Positions 11,243-22,932 of a stretch of DNA of 64,000 nt are shown piece after piece. The DNA lies in contig JAFBJY010000297.1 of assembly GCA_016801885.1 (NCBI GenBank), positions 62,001 through 126,000 on the forward strand, written 5' to 3'. A program made the translations under genes and the position numbers. The notes under the pieces were generated by a model, which ran no database searches, was not told the DNA's origin, and saw nothing but the letters and a program-made list of their open reading frames with translations. Source of the DNA: Toxotes chatareus. Lineage: Eukaryota > Chordata > Actinopteri > Toxotidae. Every line of letters begins with the position of its first letter. Positions within the stretch are counted from its first letter, which is position 1.

Positions 11243-12400
11243 TCATCCTCAGCTTCAGGTTACTTTATTTGTACCTGTAGGTAGATTTGTTTTGCAGTCA
11301 GACACATATACACAAAACACAAGCATGTGTTTAAACATGATGATAAAAGTAAAAGTGCTCAAGGTTCCACCAATCAGGATCAAAGAGAGATAAGGGTCAA
11401 TAAAGAATAACTCTGGTAAAAGGTAAAATAATAAAAACCTTTAGTTGAAAAGAAGTTGAAAAATAGAAAGAAGTTAAAAACAAGTCAAAGCAGGGTTAGA
11501 AATCAGAACTGGAAAACAAGATGGCAGCAAATAAACTTGGTTCAGGGCAAGCATGAAAACTACTGCAGGCCTTCAGAGCACAGAGCTCAGTACTTGTGTC
11601 TTTTTAGATGGTTGGAACTCAGACACAGAGCTGGATAATGTTCTGAATTGTTTTTATTGTCGTTTTGATTCCTTTGATTTTAGCACAGAAACTCAGCAAC
11701 TGAAACATAAACTTAAAGACCAGTCGCCCTGACTTCAATTTCAATGAAAACTTTTGAGAAACTGGTCAGATCTGAGGTCCTGAAGCAAACTGAACATGCA
11801 CTGAGCTGTGGAAGTCTGCAACTCCTCCACAGGTACCATGCACTGCAAATGATTAAGTTCTTACCAAGATAAAAAAAAAAAACAACTTAGATTTAGAAGT
11901 GTTAGATAATTTATCTTTTTATTTAGTTAATTTCTTATTTTAAGTGTTCAACTTACCCTATAATTTTAAATCAAGCAGAATCTTTTTTTGTCTCAAATAG
12001 GGTTGTGGTTTGTTGTTGGGAAATATTTAAACACGCTTACAGGGAATGATCATGTCCCTGTAAAAGACCATGTATGAGCATGTTATGTCCACCAATGAGT
12101 CCAAATCATCCCCACAGTGTGTGCAGTTAAAACATCCCTGGAGGCAGAGACCGACTCATCTGTCCAGACCTTTATGTCCTGGATCTTTTTCTTCTCCCTC
12201 TTTAAAACAGTTTTATATGTGGACAGCAAATGCACACAGCTGTGATCAGAGGAGCCCAAAGGAGGGACAGGAAGAGATTTATAGGCCCCTGTATTGACCC
12301 ATAGCACGGGTCCAGTGTCTTTTCCTGCCTGGTTGGACAGGAGACATACTGGTAAAAGTTTTGAAATGTCTTATTCAGACTCACGTGTTTAAAATCCATA
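11243..12400. mobile_element. Insertion block specific to NLR-A, with two LINE fragments
   Basis: Copies B (38,390-38,460) and C (60,590-60,700) read straight through here, so about 1.16 kb was inserted into copy A. Two LINE fragments are visible. At about 11,725-11,810 on plus is a reverse-transcriptase start motif (PVALTSISMKTFEKLV). At about 12,083-12,410 on minus is the end of an endonuclease domain and the linker to RT (TLDPCYGSIQGP, LGSSDHSCVHLLSTYK, KVWTDESVS). They face opposite ways and look like separate decayed insertions. Confidence 0.65.
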
Positions 12401-13428
12401 TCTTTCACACACGATTCAGAGACAACCATTTCCATTCACTGACACACAGATGGACTGAGATCCACTGATTTTACCTGACAATCTGTTTGTCTGCAGTGTT
12501 TCTGTAGAAAATGACTTTCATTATTCCACACACACACAACTGAGACTCAGTTCATTTCTCCTCAATATTATTCCAGGGGCCCATTTAGTTGGGGCCCCTG
12601 ACACTTTCCTGCCTTTTCTAATAGTAAAGTCTGAACTATATGAAGCAGCAACAACAAACCAAAACCAAACCAAACAGCAGAGACACAGATAGACATCAAT
12701 AAAAACAGCAAATATGTCCTGACAGACAGTTTTTCTGTTTGTACTGTGACCAGCCACAGAGATATAATCACCTATCAGAGCTGCTGAGATGCTTTATTGT
12801 GAGAGTATTTATGGATTTGGGTCTTTATCATCTAATTCATCAGGTAGAGTTTGTCCTGATAGGACCAGGAGGCCTCTGACTCTGTGGATGGAGTGTTAAC
12901 TGTCTCTCTGAAAATCACATAGAGCCTGAAAAACCCTGTCAGTCCCTCTGAGCTCAGTCCCGTAGAGTTCATCTAATGACAGAGAAAGTCAGAGCTGTTC
13001 TCCAGCCGCTGTCCGGCCGAGCTCAGACCGCATTTAGCGGCTCAGACTGCGTGGGAGAGCAGCGGCTCAGGTCCGCCTCCTCCACAGGCTGATTCAGGCA
13101 GGAAAAGCTGCCTTCAGTCAGCAGTAAGTGGAGCCACAGACTAACAAAGGCTCCGTGTTCAACTACTGAGCATCAGCTCACTCTGCTTCTACTCTGACTC
13201 CACCGCTTCTACTGCAAATATCCACACAACATGGCGGATAGCGACGGGCCTTCCCCTGCCTCATCCCGACTTTACAGTGACAGTGGTGTTTAGTTGTGTC
13301 TACACAACTAAACACCACAACGCAGTATAAAAAAAACACAATAAAGCACAACATCCAAAGGAACATCAGATAATTCAGGTAACTACAGGAAGTGTTGTGA
13401 GTAAAACATTAAAAGTGCGGACATTTAC
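12401..13428 (-). other. Conserved upstream region of NLR-A (intron between leader and start exon)
   Basis: Nearly identical to 38,455-39,300 in copy B. It includes a GC-rich stretch around 13,000-13,080 with several CpG sites, unlike the AT-rich surroundings, which could be part of a promoter or CpG island. No coding frame is recognisable. Confidence 0.45.
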
Positions 13429-13489
13429 CTTCAGACAGAGAAAATTATCTGCGCCACAAACTTCGGTCAAAGTGAAAGTAAACTTTCAG
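13429..13489 (-). other. Putative untranslated leader exon of NLR-A
   Basis: On the minus strand the sequence reads TTTACTTTCACTTTGACC onward to TCTGAAG followed by GTAAATGTC, a good splice donor. The same segment recurs in B (45,720-45,781) and twice in C (58,817-58,872 and near 59,795-59,811), always upstream and in gene orientation. Conservation plus the donor suggests a 5' untranslated first exon. The transcription start is not visible. Confidence 0.5.
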
Positions 13490-13509
13490 GAACAGTGGGA
13501 TACAGTGAT

Positions 13510-13899
13510 GGAATTCCGCAGGGGCGTAGCAAGCTTTCCAACAGAGTAGGGGATGTGTCCAGCTGTGGCACTCGCAAATCTCAGTGTGACACTGAAAAGA
13601 AATATTATGAAATAAATGTAAACAACATCTAATTTAAATAGGCCACTGTTGTTTAATGTCAACATTTTTCAACTTTAAGCTTTTAACTTCACTTACAGGA
13701 TTTTTTTTTTTAATAAGGTGTTCATCTTCTCCTGTCTCCTGTTTCTTTTCTGCATTTTATGATTCTGCGTAACAAACAGACAGAGGGAAGCTTGATAATG
13801 ACAACAAGCCAGTGAACAATGTTAGAGGGCCAGCATTCAGATTACAGAACAGTTAGTGGATACTGTGTGCTCAGCAGATTACAGTTATGATAGGAAACA
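13510..13899. other. Intergenic, probable DNA-transposon debris
   Basis: Homology to copy B stops at GGAATTCCG (about 13,518). What follows (CAGGGGCGTAGCAAG) resembles the end of a fish hAT-like element, but no matching partner end was found. Confidence 0.35.
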
Positions 13900-14560
13900 G
13901 AGCACAGAAGCAAGAAGCTGTCATGATTGGTAATTATTTACATTACAGTCTGTATAGAATATTAATCCAACATGTATCTGTAGCAGAATGGAACATTAAA
14001 CGTGTTAGAAATGGATCATTGTAAACAATAAACAGCAGCAGGTGGGTGGAGCCAGGATCACAGACAGAGAACATGCAGCTCCAGAGCCAGAGATACCTGC
14101 AGAAAGGTACAGAGGAAGAGAGACCAGAGAGAAACAAGCACAGGACTACGGGACAGAGAGGACACAGAGTTAATGACATGGAATAAAGGCTAATAAATGT
14201 GAGAGTGGGTCTGAGAGAGAAAGAGAGAAGAGAATGTTCCTAATCTTACTGATATTGCGCAGGTGAAAGAAGGCGGTCCTAGAGACTTGTTTTATGTGTG
14301 AGTTAAAGGACAAATCCTGATCAAAAATAACTCCAAGGTTCCTCACAGTCGTACTGGAGGCTAAATTAATGCCATCCAGAGTAACTATATGATTAGATAA
14401 ACTGTTTGAAGCTAGCTATAAACTGAATTCAGAAGAAGAAAGTTACAGGTCATCCAGGCCTTTATGTCTTTAAGACATGCCTGAAGTATGGTTAACTGAT
14501 CTGTTTCATCTGGCTTCAGAGATAAATATAGCTGGGTACCGGCTATATTTATCTCTGAAG
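13900..14560 (-). mobile_element. L2/CR1-type LINE 3' fragment, internally deleted
   Basis: The minus strand reads first, from about 14,400 to 14,240, a piece of LINE ORF2 past the RT core (DGINLASSTTVRNLGVIFDQ, then HLRNISKIRN). It then jumps at about 14,220 to the 3' untranslated region of the same family, matching 48,030-48,260 in reverse. The RT C-terminal segment seen at 47,450-47,835 is missing, so this copy has an internal deletion. Confidence 0.65.
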
Positions 14561-15993
14561 ACGCTGATCAGAAACTAAACTCTCCTTGCTGGAAAGAAAG
14601 ACACTGATCAGAGCAAAGGGAAGTGAAGTTAAAGCAGAAATTAACTGTGTGTGGTGAATGTGACTGCTGGTGTTAACCCTTGTATGTTGTTCTGTAGGAC
14701 CCATTTTCATTTTTTATCAAAAAAAAAATGATACGATTATTCTTGTAAAACTCAGACTCATTGACATTGGCTTATTTTCTGTGAACATATATCAGAACAC
14801 ATTTGACCAAACACTGTACAGCTGTACAGCTGTGTCTTTCTTTCTCTTTCACTGTGCATGATCTTTGATTCTCTCTCCATTTCTCCTTAAATGTGGAAGT
14901 AAATGAAATGATTAGGACAGAGCCTGTTGCTGGTCACAGACCAATAACACCTGTAGATGGAGGAAACCATTTCCCTGCAGCAGATCAGCAATTTCTCTTG
15001 AAACAGGCAGAAAATGAGGAAAGACAGAAAACAGCATTTCCTTTCTCTTTCTGTGAGACTTGAAGTACCAGGTGATCATTTCATTTTCAGCTAAATACAA
15101 ACTGCAAACATTTACCAGGGAGGGAGCAACTTTGAGGAGGAACTCAAGGAAAATCGAGAAAGAGAAAGAAACATTCCCACAGAAAACAGCAGAACTGATA
15201 ATGTCTGATAATCCATCAGTCTGTAATGATGAAATGTGTCCTCACAGAAAGATGAAGTACATGAAGGATGGACAGTATTTCACAAATCATGGATCTCCAA
15301 GATCTGAGAACCTCTGCTACGCTCTTACTCCTAACAATCACCATCAAAGCCATAAAGACAAGATGTCCCAAAGGTAAAAAGTGAAGCATGAAAACAAAAC
15401 CTGAGCAGCTCATTAGTTACACTTCACTTACACTGGAGATCCTGCATCAGAGCATGGAGCATCTCTAAGTGAAGAGAACAAACTGTCCATACAGAAACAG
15501 ATACATGTATTAAACCAATATATTCTAAGACACGTTCAGATGGACTGAAGTGGTCCAACATGTCTGAATCTGGTTCATGTCCATGACTCATTTCTCATAG
15601 CTGTGTTCTTCTCCAGATGTGCCAGATGTGTTGATGATGAGTTGACAGGTGTTTCTTTGATAAACATCATTGCATCCTGAACATATTTGGTGTTGTACAA
15701 ACCTAATGACCAAACCTGGAATTTCCATCTTAATGTGTAAAGTCTGCTCGTTAGCTCAGTAGAACTGAAGGTGTTTTAGAAAAGTGGAAATAAGATGCAG
15801 AGGTTTAGCAAAGATCATAGTCTGGTTTAATACAGAAAGAGTTCACAGTGACTTCAGACACAGCAGCTGTCTGACTACATTACAAGGTGAATGGAAATGA
15901 GAACAGAAGCCCAGAAGTGTGAACTCTGAGAACAAACAAAGGTCTTGGAGCCACTTTAACACTTGAGCTGTATATATATATATATATATATAT
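14561..15993. other. Intergenic, no recognised gene
   Basis: A 105-codon frame at 15,060-15,377 (plus) is lysine-rich and matches nothing I know; I do not call it a gene. A (TA)n tract at 15,971-15,993 abuts the hAT element. Confidence 0.4.
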
Positions 15994-16359
15994 TAGTGGT
16001 GGGCATAGATTATTTTTTTTAATCTAGATTAATCTCAATGTAATCATGAAATTAATCTAGATTAATCTAGATTAAAATGGCTCATTTGAATTTTACCGAA
16101 GGCATTCAGAATATGTGTGCTACCTAAATAATGATTAAAACTAAGTCTTAGACAATCGTTTTTAAACCAGGTGGCACATTAGACCAGGGGCTCATCTCCT
16201 GTTTCCAAAATGCATCACTAACTGCTTGAGAATGTCATTTGATTCTTGATGAAAATAAATCATGTTCAGTAAGACATACTTGTGTTTACAAACAGTTTAT
16301 TCAGTAACACATGAATTTTACTGTAAGCCTACATAAGAGGTCCAAGTCCAGTCCAAGCT

Positions 16360-16836
16360 CTATTTCTCCTTCTTCCACCAGTCACTCAGGCAGACCAGCT
16401 TGTTCACATTTTCTGGTGACAAACTAGATCTCCTCTTCTGCACAATATGCCCTGCTAAAGAAAAAAGTCTCTCGCATGGAACAGTTGTGGCAGGAGTCCC
16501 CAAGTATTTACGGGCAATGTGGGCCATCTTACCATAGACAGCAGTGTGCTCTGACCACCATTTCAGTGGACACTGGTCTAGACTGGCACTGGGCTCTACC
16601 TTGTACCTCTCCACAGTATTGTCTTCTGGTGTTTCCTCATCTGATTCTGAGTCTGATGATCCCATCAGTAGCAGGGCTGTTTTCTTCTTGGGTGGCTCAG
16701 GGTTCTCCTCCCCTGATGGCTGCAGAGCAGGTTTTTCTCCCTTCACTAACTCTCTTAGCAATGCCCACACTGGCTCCCTGTCTGCTCTGGGCAGGCACTT
16801 GAGGTCCTTAAATCGTGGATCCAAAGCAGTCGCCAC
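16360..16836 (-). CDS. hAT transposase exon 4 (dimerisation domain)
   Basis: Acceptor TCATCAAAG. The exon starts VATALDPRFKDLKCLP, a canonical hAT block, passes through an acidic linker (SSDSESDEETPED), and ends with the hAT C-terminal dimerisation domain: WWSEH, YLGTPATTVPCERLFSLAG, NVNKLVCL. The stop is near 16,360, a normal end for the family. Confidence 0.85.
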   Translation of the reverse strand: MATALDPRFKDLKCLPRADREPVWALLRELVKGEKPALQPSGEENPEPPKKKTALLLMGSSDSESDEETPEDNTVERYKVEPSASLDQCPLKWWSEHTAVYGKMAHIARKYLGTPATTVPCERLFSLAGHIVQKRRSSLSPENVNKLVCLSDWWKKEK

Positions 16837-17005
16837 CTTTGATGAATAAAAAATAATAAATTATTGATTGATGAAAATGTCACTTTCCAAATCCAACCTA
16901 AATATTTCTTCATGACTCATTCATATATTCATTCACCGATCTACTTAACAGTCCATGATGGTCAAACAATACAGTTATCTTCTTGTCAGTCTACCCAGTC
17001 TATAC

Positions 17006-17192
17006 CTTAAGCCATTCCAGATTTATTTTCTCCTTCCGCTGGTTGAGGTCTTTGGTGAAGGCAGCCTTGAATCTTACAATATATGCAGGATCATCATCTG
17101 AGATCTTCATCGCGTGCTGAAGGTGGCACAGGGCAGGTAGAACCACAGAGCAGGATACATACTTGTCCCCACCAAGGAGCTCAGTGATGTAC
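17006..17192 (-). CDS. hAT transposase exon 3
   Basis: Acceptor CTGTGTAG, donor AAG/GTATAG, 187 bases. The first base completes the arginine of the previous exon and the product reads YITELLGGDKYVSCSVVLPA, then KINLEWLK. This is the helical insertion region preceding the last part of the core. Confidence 0.75.
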
Positions 17193-17390
17193 CTACACAG
17201 ACAGAGACACACACACAGACAGAAAGTAACAGAGGATAAATAATTGACATTCATTTAACTCAGATTACACATTTTTAAAGTTCTTAATCACATTACATTT
17301 AAGGGCATGTGTTTCTTAAATAGCATACAAAGTGACATTTAAAAGGACTTGTATGGCAATTCATGAACATGCTATTTTTGTAGACCATAC

Positions 17391-17898
17391 CTGCATGGCT
17401 CCAATAGTTCCTCTAGCTTTGCCAACTTCTCATATTCAGCATTTGTTGGGAGGGCCAGATTGTGTTTCTGCTGAGACAGCATTGTGTGCAGTGCGTTTCT
17501 GTTGCGCCTCACGCGCTTGATCATCTCAAGGGTGGAATTCCACCGTGTTGGAACATCTTGCACGAGTGGCTCCTCAGCTTGTCCAAGGGAGGCTTGCTGG
17601 ACATTCAGCTCGTTTGAGTTGGCCGGACTGTGTTTGAAATGTCCGACCACTTTACGGCACTTGGCCAGTGTACCATCAAAGCCACCTTCCTGAAGTGACA
17701 TTAAAATTGTTCTCTGTACAACATGCGCAACACAGGGCAAATGCTCGAATGGCAGGATCCTCCCTGCTGCCAACATATTAGGCGCGCTGTCAGTTCCAAT
17801 GGTGCTAATTTTGTCAGCTATCCCCCACTGATTAGCGATGTCGAGAAACTGCCTGGCACACGCTTCCGCATGGTGACGCTCCTCTGTTTTCATCACAC
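17391..17898 (-). CDS. hAT transposase exon 2 (catalytic core)
   Basis: Begins after CCGTTAG, continuing the glycine split by the intron. It contains GTDSAPNMLAA, with the conserved aspartate of the RNase H-like hAT core, and LPCVAHVVQRTI, the C/H-rich motif of ZBED-type transposases, then VPTRWNSTLEMIKR, a hallmark block. It ends LEPC plus AG before GTATGG. Confidence 0.8.
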
Positions 17899-18057
17899 CT
17901 AACGGACAGACAAAGTAGATCAGAATAAGTTCACTACTAGTATTAGCAATCATAAAAAAAAGCAAACATAATGTGGTGGTAATTCGGATGCCGTGGTATT
18001 TAATAGGCTCAATAATTAAACTATGTAATTTAAAATTACAGTTTAACGCATACCTAC

Positions 18058-18661
18058 CTAAAGCGAAGGAGTGCAGTTCCCAGCTGGCATCGATGAGGTG
18101 TACAGTAACGCCGAGGTAGTTGTCGTTGTTGACAGAAGTCCAATGGTCCCCAGTCAGTGCTACACAATTAGCTTCTACCATCTTCTCATCTTTTGCGGCT
18201 TTCTCTGCGGTGTACTGGTCGTGTATTCTCCTAATAATAGTTCGCCTCGCAGGTAGTTTGTAAGACGGGTCACCTGTAGCCGTCTGGAGAACAAGCTCGA
18301 GCCCACCATCTTCAACCACGCTGATGGGCCGGCAGCTGGTGGCAATCCACTGAGTAAGGAGATTAGTTAGCCTGGCTGAGAGGGCTGTGCTGACGGGCTT
18401 GCCTCGGTTGCACTCAAACAAAGTAGCTTGACGGCGCTTCGTATGCGCTACTACAGTGCTTGGGCCGGCATCTTCCGAGGAATTAGCAAAGGGATGCTTT
18501 GCGTTTAGGTGGTACTTAAGACTGGTAGAACTCCTACAGTATACTAATTCCGCATTGCACAAGGTGCAAACAATCTTACTCTTGTCGAGGTTTCCATCGG
18601 GAAGCTTCTTAAAAATAAATTTCCCCCCAAGCAAACCCGGTGGCTTCAAAGCTGCATCCAT
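18058..18661 (-). CDS. hAT transposase exon 1 (BED zinc finger)
   Basis: Starts MDAALKPPGLLGGKF (an in-frame upstream ATG exists at 18,688). Residues ~15-55 form a BED finger: CTLC, then a spaced H-x4-H in SLKYHLNAKH, which binds element ends. Next come the conserved GDHWTS block of the catalytic region's start and a strand ending SFALG. The exon ends TTTAG/GTAGGT. BED fingers of this type are shared with host ZBED genes, but inverted ends flanking this locus mark it as a transposon. Confidence 0.8.
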
Positions 18662-18865
18662 GTTAACAAGTCGTTCTCGCCCCCCCACAATGCAATTCGG
18701 CTAGGTATACATCCGCGCTAAAATATCAAGGTGAAAGTCAGTGAGTATAGACCCAGCTCCCAACCCAATTTTGAGAATAGATTAACGGCGAGATTTTTTT
18801 TTATCGCACGTTAAGAGTCTCACGTTAACGTTAGCGCAGCACGTTAACGCCGATAACGCCCACCA

Positions 18866-18868
<3 letters not shown>

Positions 18869-18934
<66 letters not shown>

Positions 18935-20905
18935 CAAGTGTAACAATCAGTCATATATTTTCAGTCTCCTCAGCTCAACATCCAGTGAACAGCAGATGTG
19001 TGGTGCCTTCTGTTAATGAACTAGATACAACTATGACACGTGCTCACAATCAAATGAGAGCAAAACACAAACTGCTTGAGTTCATTGGCTCATATTGTTT
19101 AACACCAGTCTAATTCCAACCTGCTACATCCATGGTATCATCTAATCCCACTTAGCCAGATGTTTGACTGACTGTAATATTCTCAACATGATGAAACTAC
19201 TCATAAAGTCAATCTAACATTTGATTGTGTGCTCAAAGGCTACTGACAATTACCAGCAACTATTAAGGTGGAATGTTTTCTTGCATGTTACTCAATGCAT
19301 GCACTGACGTTTTGAACCAATCAATACACCTTAAATGTCGATATGACAAATATGAGCATTGGATTTATTGGCTCTCTCAGACTTTAGTAATGATTGTATA
19401 ATAAATATACAGTAATGAACATAATGTATGTAACTTTCAACTGGATCATGCAAACTGCAGATGCTGTGTGTTTTCACTTGGGAAACACCTTTGGTAAACA
19501 GGTAAACCTGACTGATGATGTGTCCTTTTCCCAAAGCTCATTACAGCTCCACTGAATCATCTGCAGATGAACTGTTTGATTTAAAAGCAGAGAAGAAAAC
19601 TTAGACAGCACAAGTACAAAGCAGGATAATGGATGATTTCTTCATTTATCTTTTTTCAGTTACCTTGTAAATGTGGAGATACTGAAGCCTCCATAATGTT
19701 TGATGCCTGAACAGAGGATATTTTCTTTTTATTTCCCTCCTGGGTTGACTTTCATGAAGCCTCTCAGCTGGCCTTGTTAGAGGATGACAGAGTGGGTGGG
19801 CAGCTGAGTTACTGTACCTGTGTGATTACAATGACACTCAGCAGGTGATGATCACTCAGAGTCAAATAAGTAGCAGGGTGAATGATCCACACAACAGAGA
19901 CTTGGTCTGAGCTCAGTTCAGGTCTCAGAGACAAATGCTGGCTCTGGATCCACAGGAATAATCACTAAATACACACCAACTTTGTCACCGTGTTTAAGAC
20001 GTCACAGGTAAATCATGTTTCTTTAAATATTTGGCTTTGACCCAGAGTATTTCTGGCCTTCAACTAAATTTTGGATGTAAGTGTGAAAATGTTCAGCTCA
20101 TGTTTGTGACAGTTGGTCTGTAAAGCTCTGATGATCCAGTGTTTACACTGTGATAAAAGCAGATTTCATTTCTCTCTGTCTCTGACGATGCTGGGATTGA
20201 AAACAACACTTTGCTTATTCTTGGATCAAAGACAAAATAATTGAGGGAGAAGAAGAAGAAACAATGTAACTACAGAAAGTAAGAGTTCAACAAAACAGCA
20301 TCAGCAAACGAAGGTGAGAAACAGGAAACACATCTGTAACCTACACATCTGTCCTCAATGACTCTGCATCAGTTTGTCTCAGGATGGACAATCCTGAGAC
20401 ACCACTCCTCCTGCCATCAGGCATCTCATCTTAAAACAACCTGCTACAGTCAATGTCAGTCTGTTTATATTGAACTGTTTTTATTCCAAAGCTTAACTGA
20501 GGCTGCAGAGGCTCATTTTGTGTTGAGACGTACACACACGTTCATTCAGAATCATTCATCAGGCTGGTGAAGTTGTGCCAATGACAGCAACAATCAAATA
20601 AATATCTACTGAAGTGAGCTGCAGATAGATGGAGACATACTTGTCCTTCAGCTTTACATCGGTCTGTGGACAGTAAACAGGCGTCTTTTGGATCTGGATC
20701 AGCACCATGGACAGAGACAGTGCAGCACCAGAGCACAGACATGGTTCCACTCTGATGGTTTCACTAAAGACACTGTTTTAATCACACGAGTGAAACCACA
20801 AGAACAAAGTGGTTGTATCTCCAAACATAGCTGATATTTTGGTTCATGTATGTGCAGCAAATAAAGAGCAGTAACATCACACACATTACCGCCCAACCCT
20901 ATTGC
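18869..20905. other. Intergenic, (TA)n then no recognised gene
   Basis: (TA)n microsatellite at 18,869-18,930, then AT-rich sequence without a recognisable domain in any frame. Several short frames on both strands near 20,550-20,900 have no support. Confidence 0.5.
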
Positions 20906-21060
20906 TCAGATTAGACAGGCTGTGTCCCTCATCCATTTTGCCTCCTCTGTGTCTCCTCCCCTGATCTGTCTCGTTTGTCCCTGTGTGGTGCTCTCCACCC
21001 GTTTGTGTGTCTTGTGTGAGTGTTCAGGCCTGAGCGTTGTGACCTGGATTCTCTTCCCAC

Positions 21061-21380
21061 AGTCCAGATACACTGATGATTCTCTTTCAGATCCAGAGGA
21101 ACACACAGGGATGATGGTGGACTTGACAGTGGAGCTGTTCTCAGAGCAGTTCAGACTGCAGCACTGAGAGTCTTCTCCACTTCTTCTGGTTCCTCTGTCA
21201 GTCACTGCTGGATGAAGCTCTCCTCTCCACTCTACCTCCCAGTAACATGGACCAATCAGAGCCTCTCTACACACAAGCTGCTGCTGCTTCAACCTCTATG
21301 GATCATCAGGACACAGCTCGTCCTCTGTCAATACACACACACCGTCCTCTTCACTCTCTCCTTTAGAAAGATTCCTCTAG
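21061..21380 (-). pseudogene. NLR-B terminal B30.2 exon, truncated
   Basis: Counterpart of 1-446. After a CTCAACAG acceptor the frame begins LEESF and meets a stop at once; further on, the central part VCREALIGPCYWEVEWRGEL and a long SPRY segment ending SVYLDC are open. At about 21,061 the match to copy A stops and unrelated sequence follows, removing the last third of the SPRY domain. Both ends are therefore damaged. Copy A and copy B carry different lesions in this exon. Confidence 0.75.
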
Positions 21381-22377
21381 CTGTTGAGAGAAGAAGACAG
21401 ACAACAGAGGTGATAAATCAGTGTTTACAGAGACTCACTTCATCAGCTGTCAGTCACTGATGCAGCACATCCAGTATAAAGAGCAGCAGGGACTTCAGTC
21501 CTGTTCAGAGCAGAAGTGGAGCAGCTGTGTAGTGTAGCAGCTTCCTCTCAGCTCTCATGTTAACGTATTGGAGTGAAGACACTGAGCTGGAAGCTCACAC
21601 ACCTGCAGAGACTTTTAGCATCAAGTCTGTTTCCTCTGAACATTTCACTCAAGTCCACAGTGGAAATAAACTGCTGAGTCATGAAGCTTCATTACTGCAC
21701 AAACAGTTTAGTGATGGATTCACTGCTGTTACATGTCAACTCATGTTCCATTTAAAGAAAGAGTCTCTGTGTGTTGATGAACATCTGATCTGCTTCTGAA
21801 ATATCAGCTGACAAATAAACATGGAGGCTGTCACTGAAAGTATCTGACAGATGGACAGATATACAGATGTGATCACTGGACTTCAGCAGAGGTTCTGCTC
21901 TGTATCAGACCACATGCTGACAAAATGTCATGATGCTTCTCTGAAATCAGAGCCAGTGATTTGCAGGCTGCAGTCAGACTGATCTCAGAGCTGTGACAAA
22001 GATCAAACTCATCAATTCTTTAGTGTTGAAATGAGACAACAAACAGTCTCAGATTAGATGTGATGGTAGGACAGTTGGACCAATGAGGACCACTGTCTCT
22101 ACACATCTTGTGAGGCTCTCAGCTGTAATCCAGCTCTACTTCCTGTACAATCACAATCAGGCTTGTGGCTGATCTGATTGGCTGACTGCTGTCTGTCTCT
22201 GTTTTTCTGTCCAATCCTGAAGTCTGTCATCATTCTCCTCTCACAGCTTCAATGAGGAAAGCAGCCACTGAGAAGGTTGGAGGTTTACAGGAGACACTGG
22301 ATCTTTGCTTTGATCTGAACTGTGTTTAGGACAATACTGATGAAAGCAGCATGGACTGGCTCCAACCCTCTACTGAC
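21381..22377 (-). other. Intron of NLR-B before the B30.2 exon
   Basis: Matches 447-1,474 in copy A apart from small indels; no coding signal. Confidence 0.6.
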
Positions 22378-22551
22378 CTCAGAGTCTCCAGTCTACAGTC
22401 TGGACTCTTCACAAGATCAGAGAGATCCTTCACTTCTGAATCCTTCAGCTTGTTTCCCCACAGGTACAGGTGTCTCAGATGGGAGGGGTTGGACTTCAGA
22501 GCTGAGGCCAGAGAAGCACAGCTGATCTCTGACAAACTGCAGGAACTCAAT
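22378..22551 (-). CDS. NLR-B LRR exon, 174 bp (fourth)
   Basis: Open 174-base LRR module, acceptor ATTCAG, donor CTCTGAG/GTCAG. It contains LSEISCASLASALKSNPSHL, then HLYLWGNKLKDSEVKDLSD and CRLETLR. It is the last LRR of copy B and is now 2.3 kb from the B30.2 remnant; the neighbouring BEL/Pao insertion separates it from the LRR at 29,253. Confidence 0.8.
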
Positions 22552-22644
22552 CTGAATAAAGAATAAATCATGTGGATAAAAAATATTTCTAATCCAATCA
22601 GAACATTCATACAACTTCATACAACTGACTGTGACAAATATGAG

Positions 22645-22932
22645 TGTACGAAAGGTCGTCTCTGTTAGTACTGTTCCCTTAAGAGTGCTGTTAATGATCG
22701 CACATGTAAGTTCCCACACTGCCGCGGTCCTTGAATGCACCGCAGACGTGTCTATCGATCGGAGAAAAACAAAACCACACACAATCCTGTAATCACTCAC
22801 AACGTTATATAAAGAGTCAAACTTCATTCTGGACTCCGTTCCTCATTTTCCACCTACCTGCTCATGTGTTCTGACCGACACACTGAGGTGTTTGCAGCCA
22901 CCTAAGATCCCCATCCAAACAGTCTACACAAT
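22645..22932 (+). repeat. 5' LTR of BEL/Pao element
   Basis: Direct repeat of about 288 bp starting TGTACGAAAGG and ending CTACACAATA, almost identical to 28,693-28,984. Only a few substitutions and small indels separate the two, which indicates recent insertion. A TATATAAAGAG box lies near its 3' part. Confidence 0.85.

Larger units (their letters stand above)
15994..18868 (-). mobile_element. Full-length hAT (ZBED-like) transposon
   Basis: A 2.9-kb element with inverted ends TAGTGGTGGGC (left) and GCCCACCACTA (right), both in TA microsatellite; the flanking ATATATAT on both sides is consistent with an 8-bp hAT target duplication, though in a TA run this is weak. It encodes on the minus strand a transposase split over four exons with consistent phases and no internal stop, giving 591 codons from the ATG at 18,661. 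All parts of a hAT transposase are present, so it may be autonomous or recently so. Confidence 0.85.

Noticed and set aside
11680..12420. Twin-priming inversion linking the two oppositely oriented LINE fragments
   Set aside because: The more 5' part (endonuclease) and the more 3' part (RT) are on the wrong sides for that mechanism, so two independent fragments are more likely.
15060..15377. A 105-codon lysine-rich plus-strand frame
   Set aside because: No domain, no conserved relative in the window, no splice or promoter support.
21040..21075. A plus-strand splice-acceptor-like tract (TTCTCTTCCCACAG) at the edge of the B30.2 remnant
   Set aside because: What follows on plus is antisense B30.2 sequence; most likely a chance feature at a rearrangement join.
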